Shown: positions 16,105-25,404 of the stretch, one piece after another
Layout: each line of letters begins with the position of its first letter
How positions within the stretch are numbered: the stretch's first letter is position 1
Source of the DNA: Candidatus Obscuribacterales bacterium
GTDB taxonomy: Bacteria > Cyanobacteriota > Vampirovibrionia > Obscuribacterales > Obscuribacteraceae
DNA length: 64,000 nt
Direction: 5' to 3'
Assembly: GCA_021732025.1 (NCBI GenBank)
Contig: JAKFVU010000003.1
Location: 1 to 64,000, forward strand
Notes under the pieces: generated by a model
What the model saw: the letters and a program-made list of their open reading frames with translations, nothing else
Database searches by the model: none
Told to the model about the DNA's origin: nothing
Position numbers and translations under genes: made by a program

Positions 16105-17400
16105 CTAAGTCTCGACCACTTCTCGACCAGCAGCTTTACGAATCTTGCCCTCAAAGCCACGCTCACTGGGTTGATAGTATTTGCGCCCAGCTAGCTCAGA
16201 TGGCAGACACTGCATGTTATCAGCTTTGCCTGCAGCAAAGTCATGGGCGTACTGATAGCCTTTGGCATAGCCAATTTCTTTCATCAACTTAGTAGGCGCA
16301 TTGCGCAAATGCAAAGGTACTGGATGCTGCACCGTATTTAGTGCATCTTGAGCAGCTTCGCTATAAGCCTTATAGAGTGCGTTTGATTTTGGCGCTAAAG
16401 CCATATAGGCAACACACTGAGCCAGAGCCAACTTACCCTCTGGCACACCAATAAATTCCACAGCCTGCATAGCAGCGACTGCCTGGGTCAAAGCCTGAGG
16501 CGCAGCCAAGCCAATATCTTCTGAAGCAAATCGAACCAAGCGCCGTGCTACATACATCGGCTCTTCGCCAGCTTCCATCATGCGCGCCAACCAATAGATG
16601 CTTGCTTGCACATCCGAATTGCGAATTGATTTGTGCAAAGCCGAGATCAAGTTGAAATGATTCTCGCCGTCTTTATCGTATTTGAGTACCGCTTGCTGCA
16701 CTGCCGAGCGAATTTCTCTCTCGCTAATTTCTTTATGTCCGCGCTTAGACGCCAGATTGGCTGCCATTTCAAGAGAATTTAAGGCCGTGCGAGCATCGCC
16801 CGATGAGTAGGCGGCAATGAGCTTGAGAGTATCGTCAGACGCAATTAACTCAAGGTCGCCCAAGCCTCTCTCTTTATCAACTAAAGCAGTTTGCATGATT
16901 TTCAGAAGAGCTGGCAAATCAAGCTCATCCATGACAAAAACTTTCAGCCTAGAAAGTAATGCCGAATTGATCTCAAACGAAGGATTCTCGGTGGTGGCAC
17001 CAACTAAGCAAATTACTCCGGTCTCAACATATGGCAAAAAAGCATCTTGCTGAGCTTTGTTGAAGCGATGAATTTCATCCACAAACATAATGGTGCGGCG
17101 GCCTTCAAGATTCATAAAGGCTTCGGCTTCGGCCATGACACCCTTAATCTCTTTCATGCCAGAAGCAACAGCCGAGAATGCAATCCACTTGCTGTCAGTC
17201 TCACGGGCAATAATGCGGGCAAGAGTAGTCTTTCCCACTCCGGGCGGGCCCCAGAGTATGAAAGAACTCAAAGTATTGCCGGCCAGCATTGTGCGCAGAA
17301 CGCCACCGTCTGCCAAAAGTTTCTCTTGACCGTAATATTCGTCTAGCTCCCTCGGGCGCATGCGCTCGGCAAGGGGCGGTCTATTTTTCTGAGCTGTCAT
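16105..17400 (-). CDS. rarA: Replication-associated recombination protein A (RarA/MgsA), AAA+ ATPase
   Basis: 431 residues, the usual length for this clamp-loader-like ATPase that acts at stalled replication forks. Visible features: [17 protein letters not shown] at the start, Walker [10 protein letters not shown] near residue 53, Walker [16 protein letters not shown] near 107, sensor-1 stretch [12 protein letters not shown], and the C-terminal family segment with [31 protein letters not shown] and [12 protein letters not shown]. The C-terminal [14 protein letters not shown] is also typical. A short membrane-protein frame lies 10 bases upstream. Confidence 0.95.
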   Translation of the reverse strand: MTAQKNRPPLAERMRPRELDEYYGQEKLLADGGVLRTMLAGNTLSSFILWGPPGVGKTTLARIIARETDSKWIAFSAVASGMKEIKGVMAEAEAFMNLEGRRTIMFVDEIHRFNKAQQDAFLPYVETGVICLVGATTENPSFEINSALLSRLKVFVMDELDLPALLKIMQTALVDKERGLGDLELIASDDTLKLIAAYSSGDARTALNSLEMAANLASKRGHKEISEREIRSAVQQAVLKYDKDGENHFNLISALHKSIRNSDVQASIYWLARMMEAGEEPMYVARRLVRFASEDIGLAAPQALTQAVAAMQAVEFIGVPEGKLALAQCVAYMALAPKSNALYKAYSEAAQDALNTVQHPVPLHLRNAPTKLMKEIGYAKGYQYAHDFAAGKADNMQCLPSELAGRKYYQPSERGFEGKIRKAAGREVVET

Positions 17401-17409
17401 TCGATTGGT

Positions 17410-17547
17410 TTAGTTGCTCATGAACATGAAGAACGTAGATGGCACAAGAGTTCCAAGAAATAGCAAGATCATTGTCCAGACGACAATATACTTGAAATTC
17501 TTGCGCAGAAAGTTCTTGCCCTGAAAGTTCTTGAATGAAAGGCCCAT
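17410..17547 (-). CDS. Possible small single-pass membrane protein
   Basis: About 45 residues from ATG 17547 (frame open to GTG 17607). A basic start (FKNFQGKNFLRKNFK) is followed by one strong membrane segment (YIVVWTMILLFLGTLV). It lies 10 bases upstream of rarA on the same strand. The ribosome-binding site is weak, so existence is uncertain. No family recognised. Confidence 0.35.
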   Translation of the reverse strand: MGLSFKNFQGKNFLRKNFKYIVVWTMILLFLGTLVPSTFFMFMSN

Positions 17548-17823
17548 GGCTATCTCTATGGTTTGGAATGACAAGATATTACCATGCAAAAGAATAAAAG
17601 CGCCCACGGGATGTTGTCCGTAAGCGCCCCTATCCTGATGTGCGACCGAGTAAAGCTATCTAAATCTATATCTATACCTGAAACAAAATAAAGCCAGCGC
17701 CAGCCAGCAAAAGACTAAGCTCCTATCCCTGTCTGATATTAACCAACTATATCCATCATTCCACAAGTCAAGAGAATCGAAAAGTGGCAACAGATGAATT
17801 TCATGTTTTTTTCCTTCCTAATA

Positions 17824-17851
17824 TTGAAGAAAGCCCTGTAAGCTTCATAAT
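17824..17851 (+). promoter_or_regulatory. Possible promoter of the TPR gene at 17891
   Basis: TTGAAG and CATAAT are separated by 16 bases, about 40 bases ahead of ATG 17891. The region from 17548 to here shows no gene. Confidence 0.35.
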
Positions 17852-17890
17852 TAGACTCTTCATATATAAGTTATGAGTGGGAGGTTTTTG

Positions 17891-18676
17891 ATGAGACAGA
17901 TAGGCATACGCCTTGGGCAGGTAGCAAGCAGTGCTGCCGCAGCTGTCGCCATTACTTCTCTCGGCGCCCAATCTGCCATGGCAAAGCTGCCATCTACTTT
18001 CGCTGACCCAGCGGCCGAAGATGGAGCAAAAAGTGCCGGCTCACCAAGCACTAACCTTTTTGTCGTGCGCACCAGTACTGCCGAAAAGATGCAGGCAATG
18101 AGTAATGTCAGCCTGCTCAATGAACGAATTAGCCAGATGCAAGAAAATTCGGCTGCTGCGCCCAAGCTCAATTTAGACCCAAATGTAACCAAAATTTCTC
18201 CGCAAAAACGTGAAATGTTTGAGCGTGCCATGGCTGCCAGTCAAAGCCGCAAACTTGCAGCACTTCTAAACCAAAGGGGTACCTGTCTTGCTCTAATCGG
18301 CGAGCGCAGTAAGGCCATAAGCGATCTTGACGAGGCTGTAATCTCAGATAAGAATTACGCCCCAGCTTTCAATAACCGCGCTTGGATGATGGCCCAAGCG
18401 GGAAATCTAGATGCCGCTATGGTTGATGTAAACAAAGCTATTGAACTGGCTCCTGAGATGGCTGAAGCCTATGACACTCGCGGCACCATACACATGGCCT
18501 TGAAGCAGTATGACGCCGCCATGAAAGACTTCAACAGCTCCGTTGAGCATAAAGATGATTATGCCGAGGCCTATTACCACCGCGCCGTCTTGCATAAGTT
18601 GCAGGGCCGCACGAGCCAGTTCAGCGCTGACGAGAAGCGGGCCATTGAGCTGGGCTATCCTGTGCAAGCACAATAA
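17891..18676 (+). CDS. Exported TPR-repeat protein
   Basis: 261 residues from ATG 17891, chosen for GGGAGG about six bases upstream; the frame opens at 17873. A signal peptide ends around SAMAK. Residues about 115-255 hold several TPR units (NQRGTCLALIGERSKAISD, APAFNNRAWMMAQAGNLDAA, AEAYDTRGTIHMALKQYDAA, AEAYYHRAVLHKLQG). A periplasmic protein-interaction scaffold is likely; partners unknown. It is one of at least four TPR proteins in this window. Confidence 0.7.
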   Translation: MRQIGIRLGQVASSAAAAVAITSLGAQSAMAKLPSTFADPAAEDGAKSAGSPSTNLFVVRTSTAEKMQAMSNVSLLNERISQMQENSAAAPKLNLDPNVTKISPQKREMFERAMAASQSRKLAALLNQRGTCLALIGERSKAISDLDEAVISDKNYAPAFNNRAWMMAQAGNLDAAMVDVNKAIELAPEMAEAYDTRGTIHMALKQYDAAMKDFNSSVEHKDDYAEAYYHRAVLHKLQGRTSQFSADEKRAIELGYPVQAQ

Positions 18677-18725
18677 AAAATTGCCGTGAAGCTAGAACCC
18701 GTCCAACGGCCAACGTCCAGATTGG

Positions 18726-19700
18726 CTATTTTTCAAGCTCGTGCACTAACGGCTCGGATAGGCCATCAGAATCGTAATGTTTGGCGCTGAGAACTGCAGC
18801 CTGGTGCAAGGCTTTGATGGCTTTCTCTTTGTTGCCTAAACGTAACTCCTTCAGACCGATGGCAAGATAATATATTGAACGGTCTCCTTCATACGTTATC
18901 TTCTTTAGCAATTGCTCATCGTTAATCTCATCGCGCAGATACTTGTTTAGCTCTCTTAGCCATCCGAGCCCGTCTTTTTCAGATGTCTGTCTATGGTAGT
19001 CAGAGGTTTTTACAAAGGCTTTCTGCATCATTGGTTCCGCTTCTGCCTGACGCTTGTTCACCAGCAACAAATGGTGGCACATGAGATAGTCAGTACAGCT
19101 GTCTCTATCAATCAAGATATTGCCTTTAACTAAATCTGCGCTCAATAGGGCCAAAGCCTGATCATTATGACCTTTAGCGAGAGCCACTTTCGCTCTAACA
19201 GTATTTGCGGAGTTTCTCGATTTAGTTATGAAATTAGCAAACCTATTGCCAAATAAATAGCGATCATCATCGACTTTCTCACCTGACTTCAGAGTAATTA
19301 CGCAGCGCGGTATAGAATTGACGCCAAATAATTGAGTCAGGTTCTTGGCAGCAGGAATATTGCAAAGTGCATCATTAGTCAGGTCTACACGCACTGGTAT
19401 AAAATTATTGTTTATTTCTGATATTACAGCTGGTGCGCGGAATACTGTGCGCTCTCGTTTCTTACAAGGCGGGCACCAGTCGGCTGTAAACTCATACAAA
19501 ATCAACTCTTTGCTGAGGCCACCAGGTTTCTTTGCCATCGCATCAAGTTGAGTGGGCGTGACCCAAGCCACACCTTTATCGAGAGGTGCAGTCGCTTGAG
19601 TCAGCTTCGCATAAACACGAAAGCTCAAGAGCCAGCACACCAAAACAATGAACCAAACAGGAATTGTCAGAGTATTGATTTTGCCTTTAGTCTGAGCCAT
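18726..19700 (-). CDS. Membrane-anchored thioredoxin-like protein with TPR-like C-terminus
   Basis: 324 residues from ATG 19700 (GGGAG upstream), overlapping the permease gene by 14 bases and so translationally coupled. One N-terminal membrane anchor (IPVWFIVLVCWLLSF) is followed by a thioredoxin fold with the redox motif ADWCPPCKKRE near residue 80 and the cis-Pro region SIPRC. The C-terminal half has helical repeats (ALALLSADLVKGN, LAIGLKELRLGNKEKAIKAL). The redox domain probably faces the periplasm. Operon placement suggests it works on or with the ABC exporter upstream; the substrate is unknown. Confidence 0.75.
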   Translation of the reverse strand: MAQTKGKINTLTIPVWFIVLVCWLLSFRVYAKLTQATAPLDKGVAWVTPTQLDAMAKKPGGLSKELILYEFTADWCPPCKKRERTVFRAPAVISEINNNFIPVRVDLTNDALCNIPAAKNLTQLFGVNSIPRCVITLKSGEKVDDDRYLFGNRFANFITKSRNSANTVRAKVALAKGHNDQALALLSADLVKGNILIDRDSCTDYLMCHHLLLVNKRQAEAEPMMQKAFVKTSDYHRQTSEKDGLGWLRELNKYLRDEINDEQLLKKITYEGDRSIYYLAIGLKELRLGNKEKAIKALHQAAVLSAKHYDSDGLSEPLVHELEK

Positions 19701-20505
19701 AAGAGAACTCCCGACAGGATAAGGCAAAAGCAGCAATTAAGAGAAAGAAAGCAATATTAGAAATGAAGATAGCAAACTCATAGGTATCAAAGGCAGATGC
19801 GGCAGTCATAGCCACCAAATCAACTGAAGATGGCAGAAAATCTCCGAACCACTCATCCACAAATAGCGAGATAGTTTTAAGCAATTCAAGAAATACATTT
19901 TTCGACTGCTCAACTTGTGAATATATACTGCCAACCCCACCACAACCAATCAAGGTAAATAGAGTGAGGAAAGCAACCAATGGTGGTGCACTATGCAAAA
20001 CGATAATGAGAGAGCACCAACTGGCAGCGTTCAAAATAATAGACGCGATTGTAAGCAGGCCGATATCAATATATGGCACGCCGTAACAGAGGCCGACTAG
20101 GTAGGCAAGCAAGATAGCGGCGAACATAAAGACACTGGTTCCGAGTACGGCAGCCAGATACCTCGATATAACATAACAAAAACGCGTCAACGGCCTGGTA
20201 AACAGCAATGCTAGAGTGTCTGACTCGGCTACAATTTTTCCGCTCGCTGGACCGTCACTGATGAAGATATAGCCTAAAAGCAGATACACCGTAGGCTGCA
20301 AGATGTAGCCATGGACAACCTTTGCAATCATTTTCTTAGCTTCATCGTTGAGCGCAGCATGGGGAAAAACGAACGAAATTACAATGCCAAAACTAGGCAC
20401 AATAACTAACAGCAGCGGCAGCAGCCAGTATCGTCGGTCGGAAAATTTGACATAAAGCGTATAGGCAAAAACTGCTGGATTAAAGAGGGTCTTACTAGTT
20501 TGCAT
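19687..20505 (-). CDS. ABC-2-type transporter permease
   Basis: 272 residues from ATG 20505, set by GGAGG nine bases upstream; it overlaps the ATPase gene by 11 bases. At least six hydrophobic segments are visible (WLLPLLLVIVPSFGIVISF, GTSVFMFAAILLAYLVG, IGLLTIASIILNAA, and FAIFISNIAFFLLIAAFAL at the end). The RRYWLLP start and the SDTLALLFTRPLTRF stretch after the second helix are typical of ABC-2-family permeases. It forms an export system with the neighbouring ATPase; cargo unknown. Confidence 0.8.
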   Translation of the reverse strand: MQTSKTLFNPAVFAYTLYVKFSDRRYWLLPLLLVIVPSFGIVISFVFPHAALNDEAKKMIAKVVHGYILQPTVYLLLGYIFISDGPASGKIVAESDTLALLFTRPLTRFCYVISRYLAAVLGTSVFMFAAILLAYLVGLCYGVPYIDIGLLTIASIILNAASWCSLIIVLHSAPPLVAFLTLFTLIGCGGVGSIYSQVEQSKNVFLELLKTISLFVDEWFGDFLPSSVDLVAMTAASAFDTYEFAIFISNIAFFLLIAAFALSCREFSYGSD

Positions 20506-21448
20506 GTTTAGAACCTCCTCCGCCGCTCTCTGGTTCTGGAGCATTTAAAAATAGTTCGACTAGTTCTCGCCGTTCAAAATGCGACGCGTATACCCGCAAC
20601 CCGCTCGCCGTTAAGCTGGCAATAATATCGGCAGCCTTTTCGTTACCAGAAACAGCGAATTTGGCTGTCTCGCCAGTTGTTTCAAGCAACTTGCAGCCTG
20701 TGCTTTCTGCTGCTGCCTCCAATGCTGTACTCTCATTGACACCAGCCAACCAACTTACATTGAGTACCTGCCTTACTTCAGAGAGAGCTGCAACGTTTGC
20801 CACTTCTTCTATTTTGCCTTTACGAATAAATGCAATGCGATCGCAAACTTTTTCAACTTCATTTAGATGATGCGAATTAAGCACAATAGTCATGCCGTCT
20901 TCTTTGCATTTTAAAAGAAGCTTGCGAATCAAAATAAAACCAAGAGGGTCCATACCAGAAGTTGGCTCGTCCAAGAAAAATATTCGTGGATGGCCAATCA
21001 GCGCTTGAGCAATGCCAACCCGCTGCAGCATGCCTCGCGACATTTCTTTTACCTTGCGTCGATTAATATCAATATCAAGTTCGACTAGCGCTAAGACCCG
21101 TTTGATCTCAGATTCGCGCTCGCTTGCCGGTCGCCCGGCAATCCAGTGGTGGTAAGCAAGAAACTGTTTGATCGTCATCCAGCGATTAAAGCAAGGTCGC
21201 TCGGGCAAAAAACCAAGTTGGCTTTTCACATCAAGGTCAAAAGGAGACATACCGTCTATTTTGATTGTTCCGGCTGACGGCTGAGTGAGCGCCAAAAGAC
21301 AACCAAATATCGTTGTCTTTCCCGCTCCATTGGGGCCAATCAAGCCAAAGACCTCGCCTTCTTGCACTTCAAAGCAGGCATTGTCGACAGCCTTCACTTT
21401 GCCCTGCCGGTAAGTCTTAGTAAGATTTTCGACGGCTATTAGAGACAA
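20495..21448 (-). CDS. ABC transporter ATP-binding protein
   Basis: 317 residues from TTG 21448. Walker A GPNGAGKTT lies near residue 38, a diverged signature MSRGMLQRVG near 137, Walker B FFLDEPTSGMDP near 157, and the switch histidine in LNSHHLNEVEKVCDR. The short second half (about 210-317) is the accessory domain common in ABC-2 exporters. TTG is the only plausible start and its ribosome-binding site is weak. First gene of a three-gene operon with the permease and the thioredoxin-like protein. Confidence 0.9.
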   Translation of the reverse strand: MSLIAVENLTKTYRQGKVKAVDNACFEVQEGEVFGLIGPNGAGKTTIFGCLLALTQPSAGTIKIDGMSPFDLDVKSQLGFLPERPCFNRWMTIKQFLAYHHWIAGRPASERESEIKRVLALVELDIDINRRKVKEMSRGMLQRVGIAQALIGHPRIFFLDEPTSGMDPLGFILIRKLLLKCKEDGMTIVLNSHHLNEVEKVCDRIAFIRKGKIEEVANVAALSEVRQVLNVSWLAGVNESTALEAAAESTGCKLLETTGETAKFAVSGNEKAADIIASLTASGLRVYASHFERRELVELFLNAPEPESGGGGSKHAN

Positions 21449-21871
21449 TCAGCGTTTTCTTTTCGGCAGGTACTTTCGGGTTTCCTGATTCGGCGCTCAC
21501 CCATAAGGGTTGTTACTGACCCGTATGTTATCCGTGCCCGGCTCAGTAGCGACCGAAACTAGACTTTAGTTAAATGGTCACGTTGCAAATTTAGATACCC
21601 TCAGCACCGAATTCCGTGGTAACCTAAAAATATCGAATCGCGTGGAGGGTATGACCATGCTTAACAAAAAATTCTCGACAGGTTGCTTTTAGCAATTCAG
21701 TTTTCATTTATAGAAATCAGCAACTACTTGTTCTTAGGGGACAAATCGTTCTGGGCGCTCACGTACAGAAGCTACTGAGTGCACCTTAGCTCTTTGCCCC
21801 AGTCATAAACAAGTGTTCCAACTATTTTTTTGCCCGTAAATGCTTATTTACGGGACATGGAGTTTTTGCTG
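21449..21871. other. Divergent intergenic region
   Basis: It separates the ABC operon (minus) from the HEAT-like gene (plus). It holds a 12-codon frame at 21657-21692 with a good GGAGGG ribosome-binding site, listed among the findings. No RNA gene recognised. Confidence 0.4.
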
Positions 21872-23218
21872 ATGAAACCTAAGAAGCTAACAAGGCGCGA
21901 GTTCGCACGCGCCCTCAGTCAGGGGCGCGGTGCTGCCCTTCTGCACGTCAAAGAATATGGAGACAAAGACAAAGGAATAAAAGAAGAACTGTTGAAAGCA
22001 TGCCTGACTTGTCTGGAATATGACAGTCAACTTGAAGGCGGCCGCAGTGTTTGGATTTTATACATACTGGACCTAGCAGGCGATATTAAAGAATACGCCG
22101 GGCCGATAAAAGCAGCCCTGGAAGCCGCGCTCAGCAGCACAAGCGATACAACAAAATACGCCCTGCAACAACTCATCCACCTAGGAGCAACGTTATTCAA
22201 CAGAGGTTTTGGGGAATTTCAAAGCCTCCTTATAAAATTTTGCAAACATCCAGTTGTACAAGAAGAACCGTACGTGCTTGCAGAAGCTCTCATAGATGTC
22301 GGGGCCTATTTTGGTCTTGAACTGGTAGCAGAGCTATTTGAATCCGAAAAAGTTGAAAACTGGGAGAGGCATTTACTTTATGAATACACTTGCACCCACC
22401 TCGATGACAAGTCTGATATTGACAAATTCCTTGTAGAGAAAGCAAAAGACAACCAGGCCATCGCAGCCTTCATCCAAGCAGTAACAGAAGAGGAAGAAAA
22501 ACGCAAAAATAAAGAGGTCCCGATACGAACACCGACGGAACAGTTGACCCTAAGCCAGTTCATGAAAGCCATAGAAGCCGAAGAGAAACCACTCCGGTAC
22601 GTGAGAACCTATAAACAGTTTGCAAAGCAGGCAAGCCCGCAAGACTTAGCAGTAATTGCCGCAAAAATCGAGACCGAATCTGACGAAACGAGGCTCTACT
22701 TCTATCTCTATATGTTTGCAGACAGAGAGTTACCAAAGGTCTCGAATAAAGTCATAAGTCTCTTATTCAGTAAAAACCTGAACCTGAGTCGAGCAGCACA
22801 GAATGCCTTGTCGCAAGTCAAAGCATCCGCTGTGCGGCGAGTGGCGCTGACCCTCCTAAAGGACAATAAACAAAGAAACAAAGCGCGCGGTATCGACCTG
22901 CTTAGAAAGAACTTTCAACCTACAGACCTAAAACTTGTTCAAGAAGCATTGGCCAAATTTAGGCACGCACAGGCGCTGCACAGTGCGGCAATGAACGCCA
23001 TCGAAATAGCAAAAGAAGTAGAAGATGAATCCACTGTCAATTTACTTGAATGGATACACGATGCCACTCCCTGTAGTATCTGTCGACACCGGGTTATTGA
23101 GCTCCTGATAGAGAGAAATCGCATTCCTTTTCAGATGCTCTATGAAGCGCAGTGGGATACCCGTCAAGAAACTGTGAATCTAGCGATAACACACCTGGCA
23201 AAAACGCAGGAGGCCTAA
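21872..23218 (+). CDS. HEAT-like helical repeat protein, function unknown
   Basis: 448 residues from ATG 21872 (GGAG nine bases upstream); the frame is open to 21830. No signal peptide. The chain is almost entirely helical, with repeated Leu/Ala-rich units such as ALQQLIHLGATL, ISLLFSKNLNLSRAAQNAL and ALTLLKDNKQRNKARGIDLL, which suggests HEAT or ARM-type solenoid repeats. One CSICRH near the C-terminus is not a full zinc motif. No operon partner on the plus strand. Probably a cytoplasmic interaction scaffold. Confidence 0.5.
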   Translation: MKPKKLTRREFARALSQGRGAALLHVKEYGDKDKGIKEELLKACLTCLEYDSQLEGGRSVWILYILDLAGDIKEYAGPIKAALEAALSSTSDTTKYALQQLIHLGATLFNRGFGEFQSLLIKFCKHPVVQEEPYVLAEALIDVGAYFGLELVAELFESEKVENWERHLLYEYTCTHLDDKSDIDKFLVEKAKDNQAIAAFIQAVTEEEEKRKNKEVPIRTPTEQLTLSQFMKAIEAEEKPLRYVRTYKQFAKQASPQDLAVIAAKIETESDETRLYFYLYMFADRELPKVSNKVISLLFSKNLNLSRAAQNALSQVKASAVRRVALTLLKDNKQRNKARGIDLLRKNFQPTDLKLVQEALAKFRHAQALHSAAMNAIEIAKEVEDESTVNLLEWIHDATPCSICRHRVIELLIERNRIPFQMLYEAQWDTRQETVNLAITHLAKTQEA

Positions 23219-23292
23219 AATGCCAGACAACATTCCATTTTCTGAAATCTCGCATAACCAGGACCGTTCATGTCGAACATCCTAAAATTCAG

Positions 23293-25404
23293 CTAGGTTC
23301 CTTCATCCTCATCACTCTCTGGCAAGCGCTCTTCGTCGTCTTCGACATCTTCGGCGTAAAACTCTTGTTCATCAACTTGATCGAGAATTGAAACGTCCTT
23401 GATTTCGCCGTCCGCGTATTCTCCAGCAGCTTCTGCCACTAGACGCGGAGGATTCTTCTTACGGCCTTTATCGATCGGCTGAACATTCGGCTCCATACCG
23501 GTGAGCAAGGGCTTAGCCTTGGGCTTATTCTTCAAGTCTTGCATGAATGTAAATAGCTCAAGTGCGAGCTTCTTAGGAATACCCTCGCAGGCCTCTATTT
23601 CTTCTAAAGTGGCTGTCTTAATTTGTTCGAACGAACCAAAATGATCGATTAGTTTTTTGCGCCGCTTAGCGCCCAGACCTTTCAAAACGTCTAACTGTGA
23701 GGCAATTACTCGCTTGGCACGTAGTTTGCGGTGGAAGGTAACAGCAAATCGGTGAGCCTCGTCACGCACTGCTTGAAGCAAATGCAGAGCCTCAGAGCGC
23801 CTCGGTATATACACAGGCATCGAGCGATTAGGAAAATAGACTTCCTCTTGTTTCTTGGCTAAGCCAACAATAGAAAATTCATGATCCCCTACTTTTAATT
23901 GAGCTAAATCGAGGGCGCTAAGAGCTTCCATGGCAGCTCCTAATTGTCCTTTGCCACCATCAATAATAATCAAATCAGGAAAGGGCTTCTGCTCTCGCAA
24001 GAGCCTTGAATAGCGTCTTCCCACTGCTTCTTTCATAGAGGCGAAGTCGTTTGGTTCGCCTTCGACACTCTGAATTTTGAACATTCTATATTCAGTCTTC
24101 TTGGGCTTGGCCGCTTCAAACGAAACCATACTGGCGACGTTATCGGTGCCTGAAATATTGGAAATATCAAAGCACTCAATGCGGTTAGGCAGCTTGTTAA
24201 TTCCCAGACCCTCTTTCAGCGCAGTGAGGGTGCGCTCCACTTTGGCATCTAGCTGAGTGACCCGAGTCACCTCTTGTCCAAGAGAATGTTCAGCATTTTT
24301 GATTGCCATATCGACCATATCGTTTTTGCCACCACGCTGTGGCACCAATATTTTCACTGCCATGTCTGCCTTGCCGCTGACAAATTCGCGCAAAACGTCC
24401 ATGTCGGCAAGCTCGTGTTGCAAGAGTATAGATTGAGGAATGGCTACATCTTCGCAAGCAGTATAGTACTGGTCGACGAAGGCCTGGTAGGCTTCGTCCC
24501 AAGAAGTCTTCTCAACCAACGGAATAGCAAAGGTCTCAGAAGCAATTAGCTTGCCTTCTCGCACTTTCATCAAACAGACTGACATCATCTTTTCAGTGTG
24601 CGCTTCAGCAACAATATCATTGCTGACCTTATTGCTCTGGAAAAACACTTGCTGCTTTTCAATTACTGTTCGAAGTGCCACCAAACGGTCTCGAATCTTA
24701 CCCGCTTGCTCAAACTCAAGGTTGTCTGAGGCCTTCTCCATATCAGCCTTGAGCTGGTCAATTACTTCGGTTTGGCGCCCAGCCAAAAACATCTCTACCT
24801 GTTTGACCATGCGATCGTAAGGCTCGGCCTCTACCTTTTTCTGGCAAGGCGCTAGGCAAAGACCAATATGAAAGTTCATGCAAGGGCGATCTTTAAAGAG
24901 AGGCGTTTTGCGCTGTCGCATCGGAAATACGCGCCGCAAGATGCGCATGGTCTCCCACATCTGACCTGCTTCAACATAGGGTCCAAACACTTTGGCCCGC
25001 GGGTTGTCTTTCTTGAAACGCACCGGGTCGCGAATCATAACTAGTCGAGGATAGGCGACATCATAAGTAATGGCTAGCCATGGGTAGCGCCTATCGTCTT
25101 TGAGTGAGACGTTATAACGAGGCAACTTTTGCCGAATCAAATTGGCTTCTAGTAAGAGTGCTTCTTTTTCAGAGTTGGTGAGAATGGTCTCGATGTTCGC
25201 AACTTTTGGAATCATTACAGCAAGCTTGGGCCGCTCGCGCCAAGAGATATCGGCCCAATATGAACGCACCCGCGAGCGCAGACTCAGGGCTTTGCCAATA
25301 TAGAGAATGTCGCCGAGGTCATCTTTGAATATGTAACATCCCGGGCTGTCTGGCAGTCCCGAGAGCAGTTTAACTAGATGCTCAGAGGGTGAGTATGCTT
25401 TCAT
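23293..25404 (-). CDS. uvrC: UvrABC system protein C
   Basis: 703 residues, long for UvrC because of a C-terminal acidic tail. It is the dual-incision nuclease of nucleotide excision repair. Features in order: GIY-YIG domain (SPGCYIFKDDLGDILYIGKA, residues about 15-95), UVR segment (SDNLEFEQAGKIRDRL, about 215), RNase H-like endonuclease with CFDISNISG near 412 and LIIIDGGKGQ, then helix-hairpin-helix motifs (KGLGAKRRKKLIDHFGSFE, near 575). Residues after about 640 are Lys-rich, then strongly acidic. The start overlaps the radA end by 23 bases, so the two DNA-repair genes are coupled. Confidence 0.95.
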   Translation of the reverse strand: MKAYSPSEHLVKLLSGLPDSPGCYIFKDDLGDILYIGKALSLRSRVRSYWADISWRERPKLAVMIPKVANIETILTNSEKEALLLEANLIRQKLPRYNVSLKDDRRYPWLAITYDVAYPRLVMIRDPVRFKKDNPRAKVFGPYVEAGQMWETMRILRRVFPMRQRKTPLFKDRPCMNFHIGLCLAPCQKKVEAEPYDRMVKQVEMFLAGRQTEVIDQLKADMEKASDNLEFEQAGKIRDRLVALRTVIEKQQVFFQSNKVSNDIVAEAHTEKMMSVCLMKVREGKLIASETFAIPLVEKTSWDEAYQAFVDQYYTACEDVAIPQSILLQHELADMDVLREFVSGKADMAVKILVPQRGGKNDMVDMAIKNAEHSLGQEVTRVTQLDAKVERTLTALKEGLGINKLPNRIECFDISNISGTDNVASMVSFEAAKPKKTEYRMFKIQSVEGEPNDFASMKEAVGRRYSRLLREQKPFPDLIIIDGGKGQLGAAMEALSALDLAQLKVGDHEFSIVGLAKKQEEVYFPNRSMPVYIPRRSEALHLLQAVRDEAHRFAVTFHRKLRAKRVIASQLDVLKGLGAKRRKKLIDHFGSFEQIKTATLEEIEACEGIPKKLALELFTFMQDLKNKPKAKPLLTGMEPNVQPIDKGRKKNPPRLVAEAAGEYADGEIKDVSILDQVDEQEFYAEDVEDDEERLPESDEDEGT

